Shown here piece by piece: positions 1-9,413 of a stretch of DNA of 64,000 nucleotides. The stretch is from Brevibacillus fluminis (GTDB taxonomy: Bacteria; Bacillota; Bacilli; Brevibacillales; Brevibacillaceae). The stretch lies in assembly GCF_003710825.1 (NCBI RefSeq), contig NZ_RHHQ01000023.1:149338-213337 (forward strand). Reading direction: 5' to 3'. The notes under the pieces are model-generated. The model saw nothing but the letters and a program-made list of their open reading frames with translations, was not told the DNA's origin and searched no databases. How positions within the stretch are numbered: the first letter of the stretch is position 1; each line of letters opens with the position of its first letter. Made by a program: the position numbers and the translations under genes.

Positions 1-851
1 TATCAGGTTGTCCATCATTCCTGCATGACCCAAGCCTTCAATCCGTCCAGGAATCGAAATCCCGTCAAAATCGGAACCGATACCTAGCTGCTTTACCCCT
101 CCAATGGAACAAAAGTGGTCGATATGTTTAAGCAGATCGTCAATCGTCACGCTTCCTTCCTGTTTCACGAATTGTGGAGCAAAAAAGACATGGACCGTAC
201 CTCCTTTGGCGAACAATGCTTTTGCTTGCTCATCAGACAGATTGCGCGGATGATCAAACACGCTCCTCGCATTGGAATGGCTCGCAATCGGGTAGCGGGC
301 CAGCTCCAGCGTGTCCCAAAAGGATCGTTCGCCCAAATGGGAAACATCCGTGAGCAACTTGTTTTCATTGTTAAACCGGACAAGCTCTTGACCAAAAATG
401 GATAGCCCTGCATTGCGCGGTTCCAACACGCCGTCAGCAGCCCAATTGGCATAATTCCAGGTGAGGCCGACACAGCGTACGCCCAACTGATGCAAAATGC
501 TCAACTTGTACAAATCACTGCCGATGGCATCCACCCCTTCCATTGTCAACATGACCCCGATTTCACCCGTTTGAAGCCGGTCGAAATCTCCCCATTCCCT
601 GATCTGCTTCATGTCCGGGTTTTTTCCCAAGACTTCGTGATAGAAATAATGGACCTGCTGCATCACTGCCTGAAACTTTTGCTCCATTGGCAATTGGGGC
701 GGCGCATATACAGCAAAGCATTGTACGTTAACCCCACCTTTCTTCAGCCGCTCCTTGTTTGTTTCAAGTTGGTCTGCACTGCTGTAATCCAGCTTGCCAT
801 TTGCCAGCCAAATCCTAAATAGTGCGTCGCAATGCAAATCAATGATCTTCA
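1..851 (-). CDS. Membrane dipeptidase, peptidase family M19 (3' end outside window)
   Basis: I translated this frame from the reverse complement. It begins MKIIDLHCD, with an AAAGGAGGGG site 6 bp upstream, and stays open to the window edge (283 codons). M19 enzymes are di-zinc dipeptidases of the renal dipeptidase type; they tolerate a D-residue at the C-terminal position. Visible signatures are the HxD zinc pair (H7, D9), a TMEG segment supplying the bridging glutamate, DVSHLGE, SHSNARS and the late GIGSDFDG. It is the fourth gene of a compact unit (regulator, D-amino-acid enzyme, OCD-family enzyme, dipeptidase) with gaps of 14 to 36 bp, which suggests co-transcription. The C-terminal portion cannot be seen. 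It is only distantly similar to the other M19 gene at 5943-6956. Confidence 0.9.
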
Positions 852-887
852 TAAAGCCCCTCCTTTTGTCTGTTTTCCGTGATTCCG

Positions 888-1847
888 TTACAACTCGACA
901 GTGACACCGACCCCCAGCTCTTTGGCACGTCGATATACATGCAGTGCCACGCTGAGATCTTGAACGGCAACACCAGTTGAATCAAACAGGGTGATTTCAT
1001 GCGCGGATTGTCGCCCCGGCTTTTCTTTGCTGGTTAATTGGCCGATCTCCAGATAGGGTGTTTCCGGTTCAGCATTTTGCAGCTCGCCCATGCTTGTCGA
1101 CTGTTCCCAAAGATCGCATACGACGATATCGAAAGCCCGATCAATCTCCAGCTCTCGTTTCCCTTTTGTATCGCTGCCCATTGCGTTAACATGGGTGCCT
1201 TCTCGCAACCAGGATGACTTGATAACCGGAGAAAAAGACGGAGTGGTGGTCACGACAATATCAGCTTGCTCCACCGCTTTTTGCGGACAATCCGTGTATC
1301 GTGCCGCAATCCCCTTTTGCCCAATCTCTTCGGCCAGTTTGCGCGATGATTCCTCCGTTTGAGAAAAAACAACCACCTCTTCAATGGGAAACATCTGCAG
1401 AAGAGCACTCAATTGGCTTCTGGCCTGTAACCCAGCTCCGATCAAAGTGACGGTTTTGCTGACGCTGCGGGCTAAATATTTGGCCGCCACCGCTCCCGCT
1501 GCTCCTGTGCGCAAACTGGTTAGATGATTGGCATCCAAAAGGCACATCGGTTCACCCGTTTCCGGGTCCAAAAGCAGCATGGTGGATTGATGGTTTGCCT
1601 TTCCTTTGCTTCCGTTTGCTTTCCAGAACCCACCAGCCTTCAGACCCACTGATTTCTCGTCGATTAAATAAGAAGATTTGATTCCAAAAATTCCGTTATG
1701 CTCCTCAATCAACTGACGAACAGCGGGAAACACGATACTCTTGTTTTCGTGCAGCTGAGTAAACGCACTCTCGACAATCTGAATCGCCTCTTCCTGCGTT
1801 ACGAGATCCTTGAATATTTCCTGGTTAATCACCAATACATTCCCCAT
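888..1847 (-). CDS. Ornithine cyclodeaminase / mu-crystallin family enzyme
   Basis: The 319-residue protein has the OCD/mu-crystallin fold: an N-terminal substrate domain with GLKAGG (K70 region), the LTSLRTGAAGAVAAK segment around residues 109-123, and a Rossmann dinucleotide motif GAGLQA at 137-142. Family members act as ornithine cyclodeaminase, alanine dehydrogenase, imine or ketimine reductases and diaminopropionate-synthesis enzymes, so the substrate cannot be fixed from sequence. It lies 21 bp after a D-threonine-aldolase-like gene and 36 bp before an M19 dipeptidase. That context suggests oxidation or reduction of an amino or imino acid released from peptides. The length is normal for the family. 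Confidence 0.85.
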   Translation of the reverse strand: MGNVLVINQEIFKDLVTQEEAIQIVESAFTQLHENKSIVFPAVRQLIEEHNGIFGIKSSYLIDEKSVGLKAGGFWKANGSKGKANHQSTMLLLDPETGEPMCLLDANHLTSLRTGAAGAVAAKYLARSVSKTVTLIGAGLQARSQLSALLQMFPIEEVVVFSQTEESSRKLAEEIGQKGIAARYTDCPQKAVEQADIVVTTTPSFSPVIKSSWLREGTHVNAMGSDTKGKRELEIDRAFDIVVCDLWEQSTSMGELQNAEPETPYLEIGQLTSKEKPGRQSAHEITLFDSTGVAVQDLSVALHVYRRAKELGVGVTVEL

Positions 1848-1868
1848 GATTACACTCCCGCATCTACT

Positions 1869-2969
1869 CTATTGATTGCATCCTCTAGCATGGACCTTGA
1901 ACATTTTTTCAACCTTCCCATTCCTAATCGCATACGCCTGATCATAGAGATTGATGGTAGGGCATACATGATTGGGAATCACTTCAATGCGTTCCCCAAT
2001 GACAAGGCTGGTGCCAGGTACGATCACCGCATGCTCATCGGAAAGCCGCCGGATCAAAAGATCGGGATGGCCCTTCACGATACCAAAGCCTGACGTTTTC
2101 ACTATGCCGCTTGAACGCTGGTCAATGGTAAACGACTTCGCCCCGGCATCGGCAACAATCCGCTCCACTCCGCTTTTCGATGTGACGGTGGCAAGTACGG
2201 TCGCCGCACAAAAATTGCTGTGCCCAAGAAAATACGCGTGCGCCGCATCGTAAAACACATAGGTTCCCGGTCTGATTTCGGTAATATCCGGTAAAATCTC
2301 GCCCCCAAGCTGACTTAACGTGCAGCCAATGCTTTTTTCGCACTGAATACCCCATTTGTCTTCAACACGCTTGGATGCTTCAATCAGATCCCGTTGGGCA
2401 CGGAGTGAAATTCGCTTCAATTCCTCACGATCCACTGCGTGATAAGCATGACCTTCATGCGTAAATAGACCTGCAAGTGATACTTGAGTAAATCTTCCGA
2501 CAATAAAATCTGCAAGTTTCACCGCTTCCGGCGATTCCAATCCGCAGCGATGTTGTCCTGTATCTACCTCAATCATCAGACTTACGGGAACTTGATCTCC
2601 AAAAAAGGATGCGATTTGTTCCACCTGTTCAATCGAGTCGACCGCTACCCGAATCGTCGCCTTACCGGCCAGCGTTCGCAGACGCTCCAGTTTCTTTTTG
2701 CCGACAATTTGTGTGGCGATGAAAATATTATCGATTCCCTCGGCTGCCATCGCTTCCGCTTCACTGAGCTTTGCTACTGTAATTCCTGCGGCGCCATACT
2801 CGAGTTGCAAACGGGCGATGTCAGCCATCTTATGGGTTTTGGTATGTGGCCTCAGCTTCACCCCAGCAGCGTTGGCTTTCTCCTGCATGTGTTGCAGATT
2901 TTGCTCCAGACGGTCCAAATCCACTAACAGTGACGGCGTATCCAATTCTTCCAGCAACAACTCGCCCAT
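1869..2969 (-). CDS. DSD1-type PLP enzyme (D-threonine aldolase / D-serine dehydratase-like)
   Basis: The 366-residue protein has an alanine-racemase N-terminal TIM barrel and a D-serine-dehydratase-like C-terminal domain. The motif RPHTKTHK at residues 40-47 carries the probable PLP lysine (K44), and PNHVC near the C-terminus gives the paired metal ligands H334 and C336 typical of eukaryotic-type D-serine dehydratase and D-threonine aldolase. Such enzymes cleave or deaminate D-beta-hydroxy amino acids in the cytosol. It sits 14 bp downstream of a DauR/YheO-like regulator gene, which supports a role in D-amino-acid catabolism. The exact substrate (D-Ser, D-Thr or other) is unknown. Confidence 0.87.
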   Translation of the reverse strand: MGELLLEELDTPSLLVDLDRLEQNLQHMQEKANAAGVKLRPHTKTHKMADIARLQLEYGAAGITVAKLSEAEAMAAEGIDNIFIATQIVGKKKLERLRTLAGKATIRVAVDSIEQVEQIASFFGDQVPVSLMIEVDTGQHRCGLESPEAVKLADFIVGRFTQVSLAGLFTHEGHAYHAVDREELKRISLRAQRDLIEASKRVEDKWGIQCEKSIGCTLSQLGGEILPDITEIRPGTYVFYDAAHAYFLGHSNFCAATVLATVTSKSGVERIVADAGAKSFTIDQRSSGIVKTSGFGIVKGHPDLLIRRLSDEHAVIVPGTSLVIGERIEVIPNHVCPTINLYDQAYAIRNGKVEKMFKVHARGCNQ

Positions 2970-2983
2970 TCTATCTAACCTCC

Positions 2984-3628
2984 TTACTCTTTTTGGCTTC
3001 GGATCTCATCCAGATAGCTGTAGAGGGTTACCTTTGATATCTTTAATTCAGCAGCTACCTTCTCCATTGCCCCTTTGATCAGGAATATCCCTTTTTTGTC
3101 CATAAACTGAACAATCTGCAGCTTTGCATCTTTATCCAACTCATCCACTTCTTTTTCGGTTATCATCCGGGTGATCAGATTGTCGACAATCTCCCAGACG
3201 TTTCCAACCACGTCTACCTCCCCTTCTTCAAGTGGCTCCTCATCCATGCGGATAAAATCTTCTATGAAATTTTTCATATCCACCATCGGTTCAATATCAA
3301 CGTTGATGCAAAGTGCCCCAATCGCTTCCCCTTTTGCATCGCGCAGTAAAACAGTCGTCGATTTAATTGTTCGTTTATCTTCGGTTTCTGTACGATAATT
3401 CGCTACGACATCGTTTTGCAGCTTTTGAGAAAGCAGCACTTGGGTAATCAAATGGTTGAACGGCTGCCCAACGGCACGCCCAGTCACATGATTGTTTACC
3501 GTATAAATAACGGAGGACTGTGGCGTGCTTAAATCGTGTAGAACTACTTCGCAGACTCGTCCAAACGTCTGCGCGATCGCATCCGCAATCGGTATATAGC
3601 GTTTTAACTCTTCACTGTATTTTCCCAT
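2984..3628 (-). CDS. YheO-like PAS/HTH transcriptional regulator (DauR-related)
   Basis: The 214-residue protein has a YheO-type PAS domain at about residues 8-120 (VCEVVLHDLS, then LCINVDIEPM) and a C-terminal helix-turn-helix at about 155-210 (VAAELKISKVTLYSYLDE). DauR, the D-arginine utilisation repressor of Pseudomonas, belongs to this architecture. The gene is first in a four-gene unit with a D-amino-acid PLP enzyme, an OCD-family enzyme and an M19 dipeptidase, so it probably controls that unit. A good sigma-A-like promoter lies about 50 bp upstream. The effector and repressor/activator mode are not visible. Confidence 0.85.
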   Translation of the reverse strand: MGKYSEELKRYIPIADAIAQTFGRVCEVVLHDLSTPQSSVIYTVNNHVTGRAVGQPFNHLITQVLLSQKLQNDVVANYRTETEDKRTIKSTTVLLRDAKGEAIGALCINVDIEPMVDMKNFIEDFIRMDEEPLEEGEVDVVGNVWEIVDNLITRMITEKEVDELDKDAKLQIVQFMDKKGIFLIKGAMEKVAAELKISKVTLYSYLDEIRSQKE

Positions 3629-3675
3629 GTTTCACACTCCGCTTTTGGATATTCCATGTACACCTGTTACTTTGA

Positions 3676-3703
3676 ATTATAGTTGGGCGCATAAAAAAAT
3701 CAA
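3676..3703 (-). promoter_or_regulatory. Candidate sigma-A promoter for the D-amino-acid operon
   Basis: On the minus strand TTGATT (3703-3698) is followed by a 16-bp spacer and a perfect TATAAT (3681-3676), about 48 bp before the regulator start codon. It is the only good promoter-like match I saw upstream of that operon. Confidence 0.5.
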
Positions 3704-3862
3704 GACATTTATATAATTTTTTCTATATTTTGTGGAAATTTTCGTCCTAAAACACGGTTTTTATATAAAAAGTCCTATGTAAAATCCTTTTATCAATAAC
3801 TTTTTATACAAACGACCATTAGTACCACTCCCCCATCCAATCGGAACACAAATTCAGAAACA

Positions 3863-3887
3863 CAAAAAGACACCCTATTGTGGTGTC
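3863..3887 (-). terminator. Hairpin with T-tract, possible second terminator
   Basis: GACACC and GGTGTC pair around a 7-nt loop. Read on the minus strand the hairpin is followed by TTTTTGTG. It lies downstream of the binding-protein gene ending at 4256 and of a closer terminator, and upstream of the regulator promoter, so it may back up termination. Confidence 0.4.
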
Positions 3888-4003
3888 TCGTTCTCGTCGT
3901 TTATTCTGATTACCCCGTCCGGCTAAGATAAGCTTCCAGCAGCGCTATTCGCTCTGGCCAACTTCGATCCCGCTGAGTTCTCTGTTCAGTACCTTAGAAC
4001 TCT

Positions 4004-4051
4004 CCTTTTCGGTATAGTTGTGGTTCGCGACATGAAATAAATAAAGGCCAT
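4004..4051. repeat. Dispersed ~50-bp repeat, copy 1 (copy 2 at 60901-60950)
   Basis: About 42 of 50 positions match the stretch at 60901-60950, including a shared core ATGAAATAAATAAA and a TAGTTGTG/ATTC block. At the second copy the sequence is part of an integrase-like relic. Here only the short block survives, with a 1-base deletion relative to the other copy. The gap 3629-4255 otherwise holds a promoter and two hairpins but no convincing gene. Confidence 0.55.
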
Positions 4052-4123
4052 TTTGGCCCCTCTTCAGCTATAAGTGATTCAATGAAATCAATAATAATCA
4101 ACTGTATGTATAATTATTTACTG

Positions 4124-4150
4124 AAAGCAAAAAGGACCCGAAGGTCCCTA
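4124..4150 (-). terminator. Rho-independent terminator of the binding-protein gene
   Basis: On the minus strand GGGACC-TTC-GGGTCC is followed by TTTTTGCTTT, about 105 bp after the stop codon of the binding-protein gene at 4256. Confidence 0.65.
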
Positions 4151-4255
4151 TTCATTGCCGGCAGTACCAGATACACCCTCGCAAATCTCTTCATTTTCCA
4201 GATTGACTCCCGCCTCATACATGGCAGAGAACTCAATATCCTACCTGAACGAATG

Positions 4256-5896
4256 TCATTCGTTCACCCACATATCCTGGATGTCCAAAGTCGCTAACGG
4301 ATTAGGCTTGACCCCTTGAATGCGATTGTTGATAACCTGGAACGTTTTCGCAGAATATAGCGGAATCCAATAAGCTTCATCAACTACAAGCTTCTGGATG
4401 TCTGCATACGCTTGCTTTCGTTCTGTATTATCCATTGTTGTTGCGCCTTTTTCCAGCAGGCTGTCCAGCTCCTTATTGTGGATGCGGAAAAAATTCAAGC
4501 CGCCGATTTGATTGGAATTCATGAGCAGATTCAAAATATCGGGGTCATTGCTTCCATGATCCGTCGCCAGCAAATCAAACGCGCCTTTTACTGCTTGCGC
4601 TGAGGCCGTGGCCATTTCATAGCTTTGGATTTTTAGATCGACACCAATTTCTTTCAGCATGCTTTGCACAAGCTGATTTCCTGGCTTAGGATTGTCGATC
4701 ATCATCATGAGGCTGAGCTCTTTCCCATCCTTTTCCCTAATTCCTCGCTCGTTGGTTTTCCAACCTGCCTCCTCTAGCAATCGCATGGCTTCCTCTTTGT
4801 TATACTTGTAGCCGTATTGCTCCACTGCCGGATCGTAACCAACCATGGTTGGCGGTATAGGTCCGTAGACAGGCACTCCTTCTCCCTTCAGGTCCGCGGC
4901 GATCAGCGCTTCCTTGTTGATTGCCAGATTCAGAGCTTTACGTACGTTGAGATCTTGCAAAATTTCATTTTCCATATTCATTCCGATAAAGTTCTCAACT
5001 GGCGGCGTCCCTTCCATAACGGTGAATTTCTTATCATTCTTGTACTTCTTCACGTCTTTTGCAGGTACGTTCGCGATATCAATCGTTCCACTGTCAAGCG
5101 CAGCCATCAGCGTCTGATTGTCTTTGATAAACTTGATAACGAGCCGATCTGGCCGCACAGGGCCTTTGTTCTCAACAAACGGAGGTGCCCATTGATAGTC
5201 ATCGTTTCGTTTCAGCGTAATGGATTCCCCCGTCTTCCAGCTCTCGAACTTCCACGGTCCCACTCCCACTGGATTTCGTCCATAATTATTTCCGTATTTC
5301 TTTACCGCCTCCATCGATACAGGCTGATGGTATCCTCCATAGGTCAAGGCACTAAGCAGCGGAGCAGAAGATTGTTTCAATTGAAAAATCAGAGTAGAAT
5401 CATCGGGTGCAGAAATGGACTGGATCAAAGCTAACTCTTGTCCGGTAAGCGGTGAAGCAGTTTTGGGGTCCATTGCCCGCTCCATGCTTTGCTTGATGGA
5501 TGATGCCGTCAGCGGTGTTCCATCATGAAACTTCACCCCCGGGCGAAGCTTGAACGACCAGGTCTTTCCATCCTTGGAAATCGTGTACGATTCAGCCAGG
5601 TTCGGCTTCAGCTCTAAGGTGTATGGGTCCATAACCATCAAGGCTCCTCCCAGAAAACCGCCTACGAAGTTGCCGGCTGATATGGCTGTTTTTTGCGGAT
5701 CTAACGTATCCGGCTCCGCTTGGTACCCGATTGTGATTGTTCCTCCCGTTTTTGGCGTCAGGCTGACATTCGTATTTGACTGTTGATCGGCCGTTTCTAC
5801 TGATGGGGGTGCAGAAGTACATCCCACTGTAGAAATGGCGAGTAAACATGCAAACAACATAAATCCTTTGCGAAAATCCAAGCGCTTTCGTAACAT
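4256..5896 (-). CDS. Family-5 peptide-binding lipoprotein (OppA/DppA-like)
   Basis: This 546-residue protein has a lipoprotein signal peptide with the acylated cysteine at C26 (STVGC), then a short Ser/Thr-rich linker and an SBP_bac_5 domain. Signatures include EPDTLDPQK, DGKTWSFKLRPGVKFHDGTPL and NPVGVGPWKFESW. It would capture di- or oligopeptides at the outer membrane face and deliver them to an ABC permease. It lies 46 bp downstream of an M19 dipeptidase at the end of the first opp cluster. It is clearly paralogous to the binding proteins at 15857, 43105 and 52245. AGGAGG lies 8 bp before the ATG. The ligand cannot be deduced. Confidence 0.92.
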   Translation of the reverse strand: MLRKRLDFRKGFMLFACLLAISTVGCTSAPPSVETADQQSNTNVSLTPKTGGTITIGYQAEPDTLDPQKTAISAGNFVGGFLGGALMVMDPYTLELKPNLAESYTISKDGKTWSFKLRPGVKFHDGTPLTASSIKQSMERAMDPKTASPLTGQELALIQSISAPDDSTLIFQLKQSSAPLLSALTYGGYHQPVSMEAVKKYGNNYGRNPVGVGPWKFESWKTGESITLKRNDDYQWAPPFVENKGPVRPDRLVIKFIKDNQTLMAALDSGTIDIANVPAKDVKKYKNDKKFTVMEGTPPVENFIGMNMENEILQDLNVRKALNLAINKEALIAADLKGEGVPVYGPIPPTMVGYDPAVEQYGYKYNKEEAMRLLEEAGWKTNERGIREKDGKELSLMMMIDNPKPGNQLVQSMLKEIGVDLKIQSYEMATASAQAVKGAFDLLATDHGSNDPDILNLLMNSNQIGGLNFFRIHNKELDSLLEKGATTMDNTERKQAYADIQKLVVDEAYWIPLYSAKTFQVINNRIQGVKPNPLATLDIQDMWVNE

Positions 5897-5942
5897 TGTG
5901 TGCCTCCTAGTTCATGCGTTGCCAGTTTTAGTAGCGCATCAT

Positions 5943-6956
5943 TTATTTCCAGACTTCTTGATACACTCGGATAAAGTTTTTGCCCATGATTAGCTCGATG
6001 GCTTCATCTGAATACCCTCTTTTGGCAAGTGCCTTGGAAATCCCCGGTACTTGGATGTGTCCTTTTACTACGTCAAAATCTTTGCGCGAAGCCTGCGCGA
6101 TCACATCAGGCGATTCGTACTTCATGAATGGCTCGATTATATCCAGGCCGATTCCGACATGCTCTACTCCAACAAGCGCAGCTATATGGTCTACATGGTC
6201 CAGCAAGCCCTCGAGATTTGAATCGTCATCATCATCTGCTACAAAAATATTTACACCATTCATGCCGATCACCCCATTGGTAGAAGCGATCGCCTTGATT
6301 TGTTCGTCTGTCAGATTGCGCATAGAGTCCACAAGTGACCGACAGTTGGAATGGGAGGCGATGATTGGCTTTTTGGCGATCTCCACAACATCCCAGAAGC
6401 CTTCATCGTTTAGATGGCTCACATCGATGATCATCCCCATCGCTTCTGCCTCTTCAACCAGTCGCACGCCAAATTCGGTTAGTCCCCCTTTTTTCCCCTC
6501 ACGCACAGGAGAAAAGTGGCTGCCGTCTCCAACGAAGTTGCGTCGGCTCCAGACAAGTCCCATAAAACGTACGCCAAGCTCATAGAAGATGCGGAGCATA
6601 CTCAAATCGTTGTACAATGGTTCTGCACCTTCCAAAGAAAGGACAAAGCCGACTTTCCCCGCTTTTTTTGCATTTTCGATATCATCCACACTTTTACATA
6701 CCATGATTTTGTCAGGTGATTCATCCGCCTCTGCATGCAACGCACTTATTTGCTGGAGCGCCTTTCGCAAGCCCATCTCTGGCAAAAATTTGTTTTCGAT
6801 ATAAATTGCAGCGACGATGGTATGTACCCCGCCTGCCACAAAACCAGGTAAATAGTCCGATACAATGACGTTTCTTTTGCCATGCTCCCGTTGGATTGCC
6901 ACATCCATCAGCAGATCAAAATGAGCATCAATTACGTGTGTCATGCGCTTTTCCAT
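5943..6956 (-). CDS. Membrane dipeptidase, peptidase family M19
   Basis: The 337-residue protein is a full-length M19 dipeptidase. It shows the HxD pair (H12, D14), SLEGAEP with the bridging Glu, DVSHLND, SHSNCRS and GIGLDI. It has no signal peptide, so it should act on imported peptides in the cytoplasm. Enzymes of the family cleave dipeptides and accept a D-residue at the second position. It lies in the first opp cluster between a TolC-like gene and a binding protein. A degenerate copy of the same gene survives at 44840-44953 in the paralogous cluster. An unusual acidic run of six Asp near residue 240 is visible. M5 is an alternative start. Confidence 0.9.
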   Translation of the reverse strand: MEKRMTHVIDAHFDLLMDVAIQREHGKRNVIVSDYLPGFVAGGVHTIVAAIYIENKFLPEMGLRKALQQISALHAEADESPDKIMVCKSVDDIENAKKAGKVGFVLSLEGAEPLYNDLSMLRIFYELGVRFMGLVWSRRNFVGDGSHFSPVREGKKGGLTEFGVRLVEEAEAMGMIIDVSHLNDEGFWDVVEIAKKPIIASHSNCRSLVDSMRNLTDEQIKAIASTNGVIGMNGVNIFVADDDDDSNLEGLLDHVDHIAALVGVEHVGIGLDIIEPFMKYESPDVIAQASRKDFDVVKGHIQVPGISKALAKRGYSDEAIELIMGKNFIRVYQEVWK

Positions 6957-7071
6957 CTCCTTTTCCTTGGCTTTCTCATTTATCTCAAATTTTCAGCAAA
7001 AAGGGGTTTTTAAACACAGCGAATATTCAAAATATAAAAACAATAAATAACAGTAACCTTATTGAACTCAC

Positions 7072-8187
7072 TCATTGAAAATTTGCTCTAATATGATTGA
7101 AATCATTCCTTGCTGCTACGTAATGATCCTCCAGTTTTGCTAACTCCTGCTCCGACTGTAGAACATCACCGATGCTAGCCGTTCCCTGCTTAAATCGAGA
7201 GATCCTCTGGTCATAGTTCTCGCTTGCGAGCTTTACTGCATGTTTGCATGTTTGCAGTAATTGATATCCGTCGCGATATTTTTGATACAGGGTGTATACC
7301 GCATATACATCCTCTTTTTTTGAATGCTCCAGCTCGACTTTTAATTTTTCCAAATTGTTTGTCGCGATTTTCCCATAAAAAGTTGATACAGCAGAATATT
7401 TGTTGATCAACGCTACTCGTAACTGTGCGATCTCCATATCTCCTTTTGTTTGAGCGATAGCAAATGAATCGGTTTGTAATGAAGCGATCGCATCTTCAAA
7501 TGAAATGGGAGGGTCTTCAGTTGTCACTTCATCTTCAGTCGGGAACAGCCATTCTTTCTGCGCATCTACGCCCAATATTTCATTTTGCTTGATTTTTGTC
7601 TCTCCCCACGTGCTTTGAGCCTCAAACCATTCAACTTTTGCAATCGATGCAATTGCTTCTGCCTGCATAACATCTACGTTAGACACAGTCGTGTTCTTAC
7701 TGCTAGTTGCGTTTTCTTTTGCCATTTGGACCAATTCATTCACTCTGTTGTAACGGCGCTTTTTCGATTCCCGTTCGGAATATGCCTGTAATAAATCGTA
7801 ATAGGAGAGTATGGCCTTTCCCCTTAAATCTGCCTCTACAGATTCTTTGTAAAGTTTACTGATCCGAGCATCCATTGCACTTTGTGCTTCTGTCACATAT
7901 TTTTGTTCAGCAAATTCCAACGAATCAATTGAATCAGCACCAATGTTGCGCAGCTGTGATTTTACAATTCGTGCATTTACATCGTCATTTTCAGCATCAA
8001 GGCTGGCCAATGCCACTTCAGAATCAGCGGCGTTTACTAGTTTGATAGCCTTTTCGATCGTTAATATTTCTGCATTTTGTTGTGGCTGGGTTGTTTCGGC
8101 AGCTATGCTCGGTACTGCTGTAGAGAAACTGAAAGACACTAGAGAAATGAAGGAAACAATCCAAGGAAACTTTACTCTTATTGTCAT
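7072..8187 (-). CDS. TolC-family-like coiled-coil protein with signal peptide
   Basis: The 371-residue protein begins with a signal peptide (hydrophobic stretch to about residue 24, then AVPSIAA-ET) and continues as long amphipathic helices. Repeated heptad-like segments such as VDVMQAEAIASIAKVEWFEAQ, and a late GTASIGDVLQSEQELAKLE, match the helical-barrel repeats of outer-membrane efflux (TolC) proteins. In a Gram-positive it cannot form a classical outer-membrane channel; TolC-fold proteins of Firmicutes have no settled role. It is inserted between the aminopeptidase and the M19 dipeptidase of the first opp cluster and is absent from the second cluster. It has no lipobox. The gap of 115 bp to the next gene has no terminator. 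Confidence 0.72.
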   Translation of the reverse strand: MTIRVKFPWIVSFISLVSFSFSTAVPSIAAETTQPQQNAEILTIEKAIKLVNAADSEVALASLDAENDDVNARIVKSQLRNIGADSIDSLEFAEQKYVTEAQSAMDARISKLYKESVEADLRGKAILSYYDLLQAYSERESKKRRYNRVNELVQMAKENATSSKNTTVSNVDVMQAEAIASIAKVEWFEAQSTWGETKIKQNEILGVDAQKEWLFPTEDEVTTEDPPISFEDAIASLQTDSFAIAQTKGDMEIAQLRVALINKYSAVSTFYGKIATNNLEKLKVELEHSKKEDVYAVYTLYQKYRDGYQLLQTCKHAVKLASENYDQRISRFKQGTASIGDVLQSEQELAKLEDHYVAARNDFNHIRANFQ

Positions 8188-8217
8188 TCATCTATCACCC
8201 TCACCATGTTTGATAGA

Positions 8218-8248
8218 GGCAAGGCTGTCTATTTTGCCCAGCCTTGCC
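8218..8248 (-). terminator. Strong hairpin after aminopeptidase gene
   Basis: GGCAAGGCTG and CAGCCTTGCC pair perfectly over 10 bp with an 11-nt loop, 30 bp after the aminopeptidase stop. The following minus-strand sequence is not T-rich, so it may attenuate transcription or protect mRNA rather than fully terminate. Confidence 0.5.
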
Positions 8249-8278
8249 ATACGTTCCTTTGAAAAACAACCGTTTCGA

Positions 8279-9385
8279 CTAGACTAGGTTTTCAGGATTC
8301 AACTGTTCTAATTCTGGGATAACGAACCGTCCATCTTTTCGGATCAACCGATCGTCGAACCAGATCTCTCCCCCACCATACTCCGGACGTTGGTTCATGA
8401 CCATATCCCAGTGAATCATGGAATTGTTACCATTTGGAGCAATGTCATAGCATTGTCCCGGTGTGAAGTGGAAGCTGCCATCAATTTTTTCGTCAAATAA
8501 GATATCCTTCATGGGTTCCCGAATGAAAGGATGTACCCCCAGTGCGAACTCGCCAATAAACCGAGCACCTTCATCCGTATCCAAAATGCCCGTCAATCGC
8601 TTCGTATCATTAGCTGTCGCATTCACGATCTTCCCGTTTGCAAACTCCAGACGAACATTTTCAAACGTAAAGCCTTGATAAGGAGATGGCGTGTTAAATG
8701 TGATGACACCGTTCACCGAATCTCGTACCGGAGCAGTAAATATTTCTCCGTCGGGTATGTTCTTTTCTCCCGCACACGGAATTGCTGGGATGCCTTTGAT
8801 CGAAAAGGTAAGCTCGGTGCCTGGTCCGATTATTTTCACTCTGTCTGTTCTTTCCATCAGCTCCTGCAGTGGAAGCATGGCTTTTGCCATCCTAGCGTAA
8901 TCCATCGTGCATACATCAAAGTAGAATTGTTCAAAAGCTTCAGTACTCTTGTTTGCCAGCTGAGCCACAGATGGATTGGGATAACGGAGATAGACCCATT
9001 TTTTCTGGAGACGAACCTCTCGCACCGATTTGGTAAAGGAAGCGGACAGCTTCAACTGCTCATCTGGCACATCGGACAGTTCATTGATATTTTTCCCGCC
9101 ATCGATGATGATATAGGCTTGCATCTTCTCCATCTGATAGCGATCAATCTCAGCCAAAGTCCGGAACTGTTCCGTGGTTCCTTCCAGCAACAGCTGGCGA
9201 TTTATGCTGGTATCTCGCAAGTTTACAAAAGGATGTCCTCCCGCTTTATGGACAGCTTTCACAAGCTCTTTGATCAGAGCCGTGTCGATTTCAATCGCTT
9301 CAATCAGTACATTGTCCCCTGGCTGTACATGAGTAGAGTAGTTCACTAGCACATCCGCCAATTTGGTAAGTCGTGAGTCCAACAT
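8279..9385 (-). CDS. Aminopeptidase, thermophilic metalloprotease family M29
   Basis: The 368-residue protein matches M29 aminopeptidases (AmpS/PepS type), broad-specificity exopeptidases with a dinuclear metal site. The C-terminal half carries the ligand segments PCAGE-IPDGE, GEFALGVHP, FHFTPG and IHWDMV. No signal peptide is present, so it acts in the cytoplasm on imported peptides. It follows oppF by 28 bp and has a GGAGG site. A close paralogue of identical length is at 45025-46131 in the equivalent position of the second cluster. Length is normal. Confidence 0.93.
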   Translation of the reverse strand: MLDSRLTKLADVLVNYSTHVQPGDNVLIEAIEIDTALIKELVKAVHKAGGHPFVNLRDTSINRQLLLEGTTEQFRTLAEIDRYQMEKMQAYIIIDGGKNINELSDVPDEQLKLSASFTKSVREVRLQKKWVYLRYPNPSVAQLANKSTEAFEQFYFDVCTMDYARMAKAMLPLQELMERTDRVKIIGPGTELTFSIKGIPAIPCAGEKNIPDGEIFTAPVRDSVNGVITFNTPSPYQGFTFENVRLEFANGKIVNATANDTKRLTGILDTDEGARFIGEFALGVHPFIREPMKDILFDEKIDGSFHFTPGQCYDIAPNGNNSMIHWDMVMNQRPEYGGGEIWFDDRLIRKDGRFVIPELEQLNPENLV

Positions 9386-9413
9386 TGATCACTGACACCT
9401 CCGCAATCTTTTT

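Noticed and set aside
6988..7002. CodY-box-like AATTTTCAGCAAAAA upstream of the M19 dipeptidase
   Set aside because: Three mismatches to the 15-mer consensus in AT-rich DNA; too weak without a genome-wide score.
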